Position numbers and translations under genes: made by a program | Source: DATAFO01 sp046728935 | GTDB lineage: Bacteria; Actinomycetota; Thermoleophilia; Solirubrobacterales; 70-9 | Assembly: GCA_046728935.1 (NCBI GenBank) | Contig: JBKPFS010000171.1 | Location: 1-15,800 of the forward strand | DNA length: 15,800 nucleotides | Reading direction: 5' to 3' | Notes under the pieces: generated by a model | The model's input: only the letters and a program-made list of their open reading frames with translations | What the model was told of the DNA's origin: nothing | Database searches by the model: none | In this document: in pieces, positions 6,934 to 12,310 of the stretch | How positions within the stretch are numbered: the stretch's first letter is position 1 | Layout: each line of letters begins with the position of its first letter

Positions 6934-7346
6934 CAGGCGACGAGCGACAGGGCGGCGCTCATCTGCGGCGCGGTGCCGCCGAAGTCCGATTCGATTCCGG
7001 TCCCGAACGCGTCCACGGTGACCAGCGGACGGACCTCGACCACGCGGACCCGGGTCCCGTCGTCGACCTCGGCCAGATCGATCTCGACGCGGGTGAGCTC
7101 CTCGCCCGGCTCGCCCCACCAGAAGACGATCCGGCTCTCCTCCTCGACCTCTTCGAAGAAGCCCTCGCGGAGGTCGCCCTCGAAACGCACCGCCAGCTCG
7201 CCGCCGGGCCGCAGATCGAAGCTCGCTTCCTCGGCGAGCCACTCCGTCACCTGGTCCGCATCGGTCACGGCCCGCCAGGTCTCCTCCGGGCTAGCCGGAA
7301 CGATGATCTCGCGCTCGATCCGCTCGCCAACCTGAATCTCTGCCAT
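6933..7346 (-). CDS. SRPBCC/AHSA1-family protein
   Basis: This 137-residue protein has a START/Bet v 1-type fold, a hydrophobic-cavity fold used for ligand binding. The pattern IEREIIVPASPEETWRAVTDADQVTEWLA (10-38) is the classic opening of the AHSA1 group, followed by FDLRPGGELAVRF and RIVFWWGEPGEELTRVEIDL (72-91), and a Thr/Val-rich strand GTRVRVVEV. The usual C-terminal helix ending (GWxxxLxxLxxxL) is replaced by a shorter segment. AGGAGG lies 6 bases before the ATG. It is the first gene of the SRPBCC-ArsR pair, is divergent from clpP, and starts 72 bp from it. Ligand and role are unknown; it could be the sensor or effector partner of the repressor. Confidence 0.82.
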   Translation of the reverse strand: MAEIQVGERIEREIIVPASPEETWRAVTDADQVTEWLAEEASFDLRPGGELAVRFEGDLREGFFEEVEEESRIVFWWGEPGEELTRVEIDLAEVDDGTRVRVVEVRPLVTVDAFGTGIESDFGGTAPQMSAALSLVA

Positions 7347-7378
7347 CGCGCGCCTCCTTCTCGACTCGGCCGCCTCGC

Positions 7379-7384
7379 ATCCTA
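7379..7384 (-). promoter_or_regulatory. candidate -10 box of the SRPBCC-ArsR operon
   Basis: Read on the minus strand this is TAGGAT, which fits the TAnnnT pattern of housekeeping promoters. The first operator-like repeat (7387-7402) begins two bases upstream and covers the -35/-10 spacer. No good -35 hexamer was found. Confidence 0.4.
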
Positions 7385-7386
7385 CT

Positions 7387-7402
7387 GCAACCGTGTGGTT
7401 GC
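7387..7402. promoter_or_regulatory. candidate ArsR operator, copy 1
   Basis: GCAACCGTGTGGTTGC is a 6-4-6 inverted repeat, or GCAAC-N6-GTTGC at the half-site level. It lies between the two divergent -10 boxes, so a bound dimer would block RNA polymerase in both directions. The half-site type is like that of other ArsR proteins with SRPBCC partners, from memory. Confidence 0.6.
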
Positions 7403-7404
7403 GT

Positions 7405-7410
7405 TACTAT
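7405..7410 (+). promoter_or_regulatory. candidate -10 box of clpP (leaderless or nearly so)
   Basis: TACTAT fits the TAnnnT pattern. With the usual spacing, transcription would begin around 7417-7418, within a base or two of the clpP ATG at 7419, so the mRNA would have almost no leader. This agrees with the absence of a ribosome binding site. No clear -35 was seen. Confidence 0.5.
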
Positions 7411-7412
7411 GC

Positions 7413-7428
7413 GCAACCATGACGTTGC
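7413..7428. promoter_or_regulatory. candidate ArsR operator, copy 2, over the clpP start
   Basis: GCAAC (7413-7417) and GTTGC (7424-7428) repeat the half-sites and the 6-base spacing of copy 1. The two centres are 26 bp apart. Copy 2 covers the expected clpP transcription start and its ATG, a place where binding would repress. Confidence 0.55.
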
Positions 7429-8075
7429 AGGTTGGCAGAGCCCAGTCCTCGCTGATCCCCATGGTCATCGAGCAGACGACCCGGGGCGAGCGCTCGTTCG
7501 ACATCTACTCCCGCCTGCTGGGCGAGCGCATCATCTTCATCGGCCAGCCGATCGACGACGAGCTCGCGAACGTCGTCGTCGCGCAGCTCATGCATCTCGA
7601 GTCGGATGACCCCGACAAGGACGTCCACCTCTACATCAACTCGCCCGGCGGGTCGCTGAGCGCCGCGCTCGCGGTCTACGACGCGGTGCAGTTCATCGGC
7701 CCGGACGTGGCGACGACCTGCTTTGGGATCGCGATGTCGGGCGGCTCGCTGATCCTCGCCGGCGGAGCGGAGGGAAAGCGGACTGCGCTGCCGAACTCGC
7801 GGATCCTCATCCACCAGCCGACGTCGGGGTTCCAGGGTCAGTCCACCGACGTCGAGATCCACGCGCGCGAGGTGCTCGAGCTCCGCCGCCGCATGGAGGA
7901 GATCTACGCGAAGCACACGGGCCAGCCGACCGAGCGGCTACACGACGACATCGAGCGCGATCGGTTCTTCAGCGCCGAGGAGGCTGTTGAGTACGGGCTC
8001 GTCGACCGCGTGATCGCCTCGCGGGAGCTGCCGCGGCGGGTCGCCGGGTTCGCCGCCGCCGGGAAGTCCGCCTAG
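7419..8075 (+). CDS. clpP: ATP-dependent Clp protease proteolytic subunit
   Basis: ClpP forms the barrel-shaped serine peptidase that works with ClpX or ClpC unfoldases. The 218-residue protein keeps the family opening LIPMVIEQTTRGERSFDIYSRLL (12-34) and INSPGGSLSAALAVYDA. The catalytic triad is Ser107 (GIAMSGGS), His132 (ILIHQP) and Asp181 (ERDRFF), with spacing identical to E. coli Ser97-His122-Asp171. The residues around the nucleophile are AMSGGS instead of the common AASMGA. The ATG at 7419 is preferred because it sits just after a -10-like box and gives a normal N-terminus; the open frame upstream has no family similarity. No clpX or second clpP is adjacent. It runs tail to tail into rplA with a 6-base gap and is divergent from the SRPBCC-ArsR operon. 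Confidence 0.94.
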   Translation: MTLQVGRAQSSLIPMVIEQTTRGERSFDIYSRLLGERIIFIGQPIDDELANVVVAQLMHLESDDPDKDVHLYINSPGGSLSAALAVYDAVQFIGPDVATTCFGIAMSGGSLILAGGAEGKRTALPNSRILIHQPTSGFQGQSTDVEIHAREVLELRRRMEEIYAKHTGQPTERLHDDIERDRFFSAEEAVEYGLVDRVIASRELPRRVAGFAAAGKSA

Positions 8076-8081
8076 CCGAGC

Positions 8082-8891
8082 TCAGGCGCTGGTGGTGGCC
8101 GCGTCGGCGGCGGCCTCGGCGTCCTCGGCCTGCGGCTCGCCGCCGTCGCCCGAGCCCTCGTCGCCGTCCGCGGACGCGACCCCAGCGAGGATCTCGCCCG
8201 CGCGGGTACGCGTCTCGTCGACCCGGACGCCGGGCCCCATCGTCGTCGCCAACGTGATCGAGAGCAGGTAGCGGCCTTTCGCGGCGGCCGGCTTCGCCCG
8301 AACGATCTCGTCGAGCACCGCCGCGTAGTTCTCGAGCAGCGCCCGCTCGTCGAAGCTGGCCTTGCCGATCGTCAGGTGGACGATGCCCTGGCGGTCGGTG
8401 CGGTACTCGACCTTGCCCGCCTTGGCCTCCTCGACCGCCTTGGCGACGTCGTCGGTTACGGTGCCCACCTTGGGGTTCGGCATCTTGCCCTGAGGCCCGA
8501 GGATGCGGCCCAGCTTCGAGACGACGGGGCCCATCAAGTCCGGGGTCGAGATCGCAACGTCGAAGTCGGTCCAGCCCTCCTCGACCCGCTCGGCGAGGTC
8601 CTGACCCCCGACGTGATCGGCGCCGGCGTCGGTGGCGGCCTTGGCGGCCGCGCCCTCGGCGAACACCGCGACGGTGAGCTCCTTGCCGAGTCCGTTCGGC
8701 AGCGCGAGGGTGCCGCGCAGCTGCTCCTCGGCGTGGCGGACGTTGACCCCGAGGCGCACGTGCACCTCGACCGTCTCGTCGAACTTCGTCGACGCGGTCT
8801 CCTTGACCAGGCGCACCGCCTCGGCGGGCAGGTAGTGCGCGGTGCGATCGACCTTCTCGAGCGTGCTCCGGTAGCGCTTGCCGCGGGCCAT
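8082..8891 (-). CDS. rplA: ribosomal protein uL1
   Basis: uL1 binds 23S rRNA at the mobile L1 stalk and helps release deacylated tRNA from the E site; in many bacteria it also represses its own mRNA. The 269-residue protein shows RGKRYRSTLEKVD near the start, ETVEVHVRLGVNVRHAEEQLRGTLALPNGLGK, the signature LGRILGPQGKMPNPKVGTVT, and VEYRTDRQGIVHLTIGKASF. Residues after about 236 form an acidic Ala/Gly/Asp/Glu tail of some 33 residues not found in the core family. The ATG at 8891 overlaps the rplK stop by one base (TGATG); a GTG one codon earlier is an alternative. In this genome the next minus-strand gene is not rplJ, which lies about 5.9 kb further on. Confidence 0.97.
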   Translation of the reverse strand: MARGKRYRSTLEKVDRTAHYLPAEAVRLVKETASTKFDETVEVHVRLGVNVRHAEEQLRGTLALPNGLGKELTVAVFAEGAAAKAATDAGADHVGGQDLAERVEEGWTDFDVAISTPDLMGPVVSKLGRILGPQGKMPNPKVGTVTDDVAKAVEEAKAGKVEYRTDRQGIVHLTIGKASFDERALLENYAAVLDEIVRAKPAAAKGRYLLSITLATTMGPGVRVDETRTRAGEILAGVASADGDEGSGDGGEPQAEDAEAAADAATTSA

Positions 8892-9328
8892 CACTCGGAC
8901 TCCAGGCCCTCGACCTCGACCCCCATCGAGCGGGCCGTGCCGGCGATGATCCGCGAGGCAGCGTCGAGGTCGTTGGCGTTCAGGTCGGGCATCTTGCGCT
9001 CGGCGATCTGGCGCACCTGGGCGGCGGTGATCCGTCCGACCTTCTCAACATGCGGCTCGCCCGAGCCCTTCTCGATCCCGGCCGCCTCCTTGATCAGCAC
9101 AGCGGCCGGCGGCGTCTTGGTGATGAAGTCGAACGAGCGGTCCTCGTAGACCGTGATCTCGACCGGGATGATCGTCCCGCGGTCGGCCTCGGTCTTGGCG
9201 TTGAACGCCTTGCAGAACTCCATGATGTTGACCCCGTGCTGGCCGAGCGCGGGGCCGACCGGCGGCGCGGGGTTGGCGGCGCCCGCCGGGATCTGCAGCT
9301 TGATCATGGTGAGGACCTTCTTCGCCAT
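8891..9328 (-). CDS. rplK: ribosomal protein uL11
   Basis: uL11 binds the GTPase-associated centre of 23S rRNA, where it takes part in factor binding and the stringent response and forms the thiopeptide-binding site. The 145-residue length is normal. The N-terminal domain has IKLQIPAGAANPAPPVGPALGQHGVNIMEFCKAFNAKT, with the conserved proline-rich loop, and the C-terminal rRNA-binding domain has TPPAAVLIKEAAGIEKGSG and GRITAAQVRQIAERKMPDLNANDLDAASRIIAGTARSMGVEVEG. The ATG is two bases after the nusG stop with AAGAAGG 7 bases upstream, inside the nusG end. It is co-transcribed with nusG and rplA by position. Confidence 0.98.
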   Translation of the reverse strand: MAKKVLTMIKLQIPAGAANPAPPVGPALGQHGVNIMEFCKAFNAKTEADRGTIIPVEITVYEDRSFDFITKTPPAAVLIKEAAGIEKGSGEPHVEKVGRITAAQVRQIAERKMPDLNANDLDAASRIIAGTARSMGVEVEGLESE

Positions 9329-9330
9329 GG

Positions 9331-9852
9331 CTAAACCTTCTTCACCTGGTCGTAGCCGACCTCGACCGGGGTCTCCCGGCCGAAGATCGAGACCAGGACC
9401 TTGAGCTTCGCGGCGTCCTCGTTGATCTCCGCGATCTCGCCGGAGAAGTCCGACAGCGGGCCCGAGATCACCTTCACGGTCTCGCCGATGTCGAACTGGG
9501 CCCGGGTGCGCGGGCGCTCGGCGGTCTCGCGGTGCATCAGCCGATCGACCTCGGGCTGGGAGAGCGGGATCGGCTTGTTGCGCGAGCCGACGAAGCCGGT
9601 GACGCCGGGGGTGTTCTTGACCAGGTTCCAGGCGTCGTCGGTCATCTCCATGTTGACCAGCACGTAGCCGGGCATGGTCCGCTTCTCGACCGAGACGCGC
9701 TGGCCGTCCTTCAGCTCCGAGACCTGCTCGGTCGGCACGACGACCTGACGCACCCGCTGGCGGGCGCCCATGGTGTCGACCCGGTGCTCGAGGTTGGCCT
9801 TGACCTTGTTCTCGTGCCCAGAGTAGGTGTTGATCACGTACCAGCGGAACAT
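9331..9852 (-). CDS. nusG: transcription termination/antitermination factor NusG
   Basis: NusG binds the clamp of RNA polymerase, affects pausing and Rho termination, and couples transcription to translation. The 173-residue protein has the NGN domain (RWYVINTYSGHENKVKANLEHRV, 3-25, through KRTMPGYVLVNMEMTDDAWNLVKNTPGVTGFVG) and a C-terminal KOW domain beginning at FDIGETVKVISGPLSDFSGEI. It lacks the long acidic N-terminal extension common in other actinobacterial NusG proteins. The ATG gives a start at the family N-terminus; no obvious ribosome binding site precedes it. It lies between secE (16-base gap) and rplK (2-base gap), the standard order. Confidence 0.97.
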   Translation of the reverse strand: MFRWYVINTYSGHENKVKANLEHRVDTMGARQRVRQVVVPTEQVSELKDGQRVSVEKRTMPGYVLVNMEMTDDAWNLVKNTPGVTGFVGSRNKPIPLSQPEVDRLMHRETAERPRTRAQFDIGETVKVISGPLSDFSGEIAEINEDAAKLKVLVSIFGRETPVEVGYDQVKKV

Positions 9853-9868
9853 CAGTTACGGGAGCCCA

Positions 9869-10459
9869 CTAGATGATCCGCTTCACGAGCCAGTTGAAGA
9901 TCGCGTCGAGGACGCCGAGGTACGCCGCCATGATCCCGATGAAGACGAGGGTGATCGCCGAGGCCTGAATCAGGGTCTCGCGATCAGGCCACTGGACGCG
10001 CTTCAGCTCCGCCCAGCAAGAGATCAGGAAGCCGACGACCCGCCCGCGCGGGCGCTCGACCGGCTCCTCCCTGCGCTGGCGGCGGCGCTCTGACTCCTTC
10101 GCGGCCTGGCGTCGCTCGCGCTCCGCGCGCCGGCGCGCCCGGCGGCTGATCTTGTCCTCGGCCGGCGCCTCTTCGACCTCTTCGACCTCGATCGGCGCTG
10201 CGCCCGGGCGGCCGACATCGGCCCGCGAGGGCGCGGGCGCGGCCGGGGCCTCGGCCTGGGCTCCGTCGCGCGGCTCCTCCTTCAGCGTCTCGAGGTCGAC
10301 CCCCTGCTCGGCCAGCTCGGCCTCGAGCACGTCGGCGGACTCAGGCACCTGCGTGCGGTGCTGCGCCTGCGACTCGGCAGCCTGCGCGCCGCCCTGGCGA
10401 GCCTGCTGCTGCTCGCGGCGGCGGCGCTCGGCCTTTCGCTGGGCGCGCGTCTTCGCCAT
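9869..10459 (-). CDS. secE: preprotein translocase subunit SecE with a long cytoplasmic extension
   Basis: SecE is the essential clamp subunit of the SecYEG channel. The core is at the C-terminus: GFLISCWAELKRVQWPDRETLIQASAITLVFIGIM (143-177) contains the amphipathic helix, the conserved WP hinge and one membrane segment (about 164-186). Most single-span SecE proteins have 60-80 residues, but this one has 196. Residues 1-142 are very charged: an Arg/Gln-rich start, an acidic Ala/Pro/Glu middle (about 40-105), and an Arg/Glu-rich stretch (about 106-138) likely to form a helix. The ATG at 10459 follows the rpmG stop by 4 bases; AAGGAG is 13 bases upstream, longer than ideal. A later start cannot be excluded, but the whole frame is open and follows rpmG closely. 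Confidence 0.93.
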   Translation of the reverse strand: MAKTRAQRKAERRRREQQQARQGGAQAAESQAQHRTQVPESADVLEAELAEQGVDLETLKEEPRDGAQAEAPAAPAPSRADVGRPGAAPIEVEEVEEAPAEDKISRRARRRAERERRQAAKESERRRQRREEPVERPRGRVVGFLISCWAELKRVQWPDRETLIQASAITLVFIGIMAAYLGVLDAIFNWLVKRII

Positions 10460-10463
10460 CTCG

Positions 10464-10628
10464 CTAGCGGGTCTCCTTGTGCGGAGTGTGGCGCCCGCAC
10501 CAGCGGCAGTACTTGCGCAGCTCGACGCGGTCGGGCGTGTTTCGCCGCGACTTATTGGTCTGGTAGTTACGCCGCTTGCATTCCTCGCAGGCGAGCGTCA
10601 CCGCGATTCGCACTTCTGAGCGAGCCAT
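10464..10628 (-). CDS. rpmG: ribosomal protein bL33, zinc-binding type
   Basis: bL33 is a small large-subunit protein near the E site. Reading the minus strand from the ATG at 10626-10628 gives 54 residues, MARSEVRIAVTLACEECKRR followed by NYQTNKSRRNTPDRVELRKY and CRWCGRHTPHKETR. The four cysteines (14, 17, 41 and 44) form two CxxC pairs that would bind one zinc, the C+ form of the protein. RNYQTNKSRRNTPDRVELRKYC is diagnostic of the family. GAGGAG lies 3 bases before the ATG, a little close. It is the first gene of the rpmG-secE-nusG-rplK-rplA string, a standard arrangement, though the tRNA-Trp often found between rpmG and secE is absent. Confidence 0.97.
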   Translation of the reverse strand: MARSEVRIAVTLACEECKRRNYQTNKSRRNTPDRVELRKYCRWCGRHTPHKETR

Positions 10629-10643
10629 CTGCTCCTCTTAGGC

Positions 10644-10661
10644 GGCCGCCATGGGGCGGCC
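10644..10661 (-). promoter_or_regulatory. leader hairpin before rpmG, preceded by a 7-T run
   Basis: GGCCGCC and GGCGGCC form a 7-bp stem with a 4-base loop, ending 15 bases before the rpmG ATG and just before its ribosome binding site. In the transcript it is preceded by seven U (10672-10666), and before that by a GCGCG-CGCGC stem (10679-10692 region). It may control translation or early termination; this is inference. Confidence 0.4.
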
Positions 10662-10704
10662 CGACAAAAAAACGACCCCGGGCGCGAACGCGCGAGGTGG
10701 CCGA

Positions 10705-10710
10705 AGAATA
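10705..10710 (-). promoter_or_regulatory. candidate -10 box of the rpmG-secE-nusG-rplKA operon
   Basis: Read on the minus strand this is TATTCT, four of six matches to TATAAT. It would start transcription near 10698 and leave a leader of about 70 bases carrying the hairpin and U-run. No convincing -35 was found at 16-18 bases. Confidence 0.4.
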
Positions 10711-10819
10711 GCGGCCGTCCAGGGGCAATGCACGAGGATTGCGCCCCGTTGCGCGCCCACGGGTGGGATCGTCCGGTCTGCAGGCCGGGCATGGATACCC
10801 GGCCGGCGACCGAAGCGCC

Positions 10820-10845
10820 GACGGCCGCGCTTCGGCGCGGCCGTC
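10820..10845 (-). terminator. strong hairpin after the small exported-protein gene
   Basis: GACGGCCGCGC and GCGCGGCCGTC form a perfect 11-bp GC stem with a 4-base loop (CGAA on the minus strand, TTCG on the plus strand), 33 bases past the minus-strand stop at 10879. It is the likely transcription end of that gene, although no T-run follows. Confidence 0.6.
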
Positions 10846-10878
10846 GATCCAGCGCGTGTCAGTGGACGCTCCTCGGCG

Positions 10879-11283
10879 CTACGGCACCGAGATCGTCGGC
10901 GACTTTCCCTTCTTGCAGATGTGCTTGTGGTTTGGGTTCTTGATGGCCTTCTTCTTCGCCTTGGCGAAGTAGTCACCCGGGTCGGCCTCACCGCCGACCG
11001 CAACCTCGTAATGGCCGCTCCCGTTCGTCGTGTCGGTGCCGATCAGTCGGTTGTCCTGAACGCGAAAGAGCTTCACCGTCCGGCCCTTCCGGCACTTCTT
11101 CCTCTTCGACCCCACGTCACCGTCGAAGGTGTCACCCTCCTCGTAGAGGCCGGCGTTCTCGTGCCAGGCGATCGTCACCGTCGTCTTGAACTTCTTCTTG
11201 TGCGCCGTCGCGATTCCCGCGCCGACCGCCCCGACGACAAGGATCGCGACCGCGGCGTAGATCAATACCCGCGACAACTTCAT
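10879..11283 (-). CDS. small exported or membrane-anchored protein of unknown function
   Basis: This 134-residue protein is not recognised as a named family. It starts with a short basic region and a long hydrophobic segment (MKLSRVLIYAAVAILVVGAVGAGIATA, 1-27), which is a signal peptide or N-terminal anchor, so the rest should be outside the membrane. The mature part has alternating polar strands, FDGDVGSKRKKCRKGRTVKLFRV (53-75) and GTDTTNGSGHYEVAV (82-96), with two cysteines (64 and 123) able to form a disulfide. This resembles small beta-sandwich or carboxypeptidase-regulatory-like domains found in actinobacterial secreted proteins, but that is a loose impression. The ATG at 11283 is chosen over an earlier one because GAGGAGGGG lies 8 bases upstream and the signal sequence then begins correctly. 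It is divergent from the repeat-protein gene to its right. Confidence 0.7.
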   Translation of the reverse strand: MKLSRVLIYAAVAILVVGAVGAGIATAHKKKFKTTVTIAWHENAGLYEEGDTFDGDVGSKRKKCRKGRTVKLFRVQDNRLIGTDTTNGSGHYEVAVGGEADPGDYFAKAKKKAIKNPNHKHICKKGKSPTISVP

Positions 11284-11376
11284 ACAGGCGTCCCCTCCTC
11301 GATGTGGTTGGACGATTTGCCTCATCGCCCTCGCGGGCGCTGACCTTGCTTGCTCAGACCCCGCGAAGCGTAACTC

Positions 11377-11394
11377 GCCCGCATCATCGCGGGC
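11377..11394. repeat. inverted repeat in the divergent gap
   Basis: GCCCGC-ATCATC-GCGGGC is a 6-6-6 inverted repeat in the 117-bp space between two divergent genes for exported proteins. It could be an operator for one or both, or a chance stem in GC-rich DNA. Confidence 0.3.
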
Positions 11395-11411
11395 TGCACC
11401 GTGTTTGGGGA

Positions 11412-11417
11412 TAGGAT
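11412..11417 (+). promoter_or_regulatory. candidate -10 box of the first repeat-protein gene
   Basis: TAGGAT followed by CGC is also found 27 bases before the ATG of the gene at 13534. If it is the -10 box, transcription starts near 11424, right at the GAGGAGGAGG ribosome binding site, which would exclude the GTG at 11401 as start. Confidence 0.4.
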
Positions 11418-11439
11418 CGCCCCGAGGAGGAGGTCGAGC

Positions 11440-12297
11440 GTCACGTCGAAGCGCATCGCAGTCTCGTTGCTGACCGCCTGCGTCGCGGTCAGCGCGACGG
11501 CCGCGATCGCCGACGGGAAGCTGATCACGAAGAAGCGCTCGATCTTGGTCGCGCCCGGCAGCGCCGCTGGGGCCGGCGCCAATTGCGGGCGGGACGGGAG
11601 GGAGGTCTCGGGGGGATTCACCATGCAGGTCGTCCCGGGGCCGACCGGACCGAAGCTGTTCCCCTTCTTCGCCCCCGGTCTCGTCGCGGCAGCGAACTTC
11701 GGCGACAGCGACGGCACCCTGACGTCGATTCTCTACTGCTCCAAGAGGAGGGATCTGGATCTGCGCCGGAAGAAGAAGCGGGGCACCGTCGATCCCGGGG
11801 ATACCGGGTCGGTGACGGCGAAGTGCCCGCGAGGGAGGAAGGCCGCAATGGGCGGCTTCGAATCGCCTGAGCCGCTCCCCGGCGCGGCGCCGCCGGAGTT
11901 CGGGATCTACCCGTTCGTCTCCAAGCGCGCCGGAAAGCGCAAGTGGAAGGTCTCCGGGTACGGCGACGTTCAGGGAGCGGATCCCGAGGAGCAGTTCCTC
12001 AACGCCCTGGTCTTCTGCTATCGCGGCGCGCCGTCGCTGAGCACCGAATCGAAGAAGACGACCGTCGCCGACGGTGAGGTGGGCTCGGTGACCGCCAAGT
12101 GCCCGGGCGGCAAGCAGGCGGCCTCCGGCGGCTTCAAGAGCTCGGCCGAGGGCGCCGGCGCGAGCACGAGCTACGCACGCACGTTCGTCTCCAAGAGGGC
12201 CGGCAAGCGGGGATGGACGGTCTCGGCCTACGGCGAGGGCAACGACCCGTCGCCGCTGAAGGCGTTCGCGTACTGCGCGCCGGCGGGCTCGCTCTAG
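11440..12297 (+). CDS. secreted Cys-pair repeat protein, diverged member
   Basis: This is an exported protein of three modules related to those at 13534-15800; the function is unknown. A signal peptide (TSKRIAVSLLTACVAVSATAAIA) precedes the mature part. Counting from the GTG at 11401, module 1 has Cys62 and Cys113 and lacks the Trp; module 2 has Cys142, Trp182 and Cys206; module 3 has Cys234, Trp272 and Cys292. Modules 2 and 3 share SVTAKCP.G..A..GGF, FVSKRAGKR.W.VS.YG and a closing Tyr/Phe-Cys. The start is unsettled. A very strong GAGGAGGAGG (11424-11433) points to codon GTC at 11440, not a standard start, while the GTG at 11401 lies upstream of that site. I use 11440 because it fits both the ribosome binding site and the signal peptide. 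The gene ends 12 bases from the acyl-CoA dehydrogenase gene, tail to tail. Confidence 0.75.
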   Translation, partial: VTSKRIAVSLLTACVAVSATAAIADGKLITKKRSILVAPGSAAGAGANCGRDGREVSGGFTMQVVPGPTGPKLFPFFAPGLVAAANFGDSDGTLTSILYCSKRRDLDLRRKKKRGTVDPGDTGSVTAKCPRGRKAAMGGFESPEPLPGAAPPEFGIYPFVSKRAGKRKWKVSGYGDVQGADPEEQFLNALVFCYRGAPSLSTESKKTTVADGEVGSVTAKCPGGKQAASGGFKSSAEGAGASTSYARTFVSKRAGKRGWTVSAYGEGNDPSPLKAFAYCAPAGSL

Positions 12298-12310
12298 GCC
12301 GGGAGCCGGC
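12298..12310. terminator. short hairpin between convergent genes
   Basis: GCCGG-GAG-CCGGC fills the 12-bp gap between the two stop codons. It is a 5-bp stem without a T-run, so it is at best a weak bidirectional terminator. Confidence 0.25.

Larger units (their letters stand above)
10662..10878. other. non-coding stretch rich in inverted repeats
   Basis: Between rpmG and the small exported protein no gene is supported; open frames here lack any family-like sequence. It holds the candidate rpmG promoter, a 7-bp stem GGCCGGG/CCCGGCC (10783-10804), an interrupted stem GGGGCAAT/ATTGC..CCCC (10722-10747), and the 11-bp stem at 10820-10845. No tRNA cloverleaf could be built. Confidence 0.5.

Noticed and set aside
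6927..7418. Upstream in-frame extension of clpP
   Set aside because: It runs antisense through the SRPBCC gene, has no family similarity, and the promoter box at 7405 would lie inside it. The ATG at 7419 gives a normal ClpP.
10660..10878. Possible tRNA upstream of rpmG
   Set aside because: The stems here are simple hairpins; no T-loop GGTTCGA-like sequence, anticodon arm or acceptor pairing could be put together.
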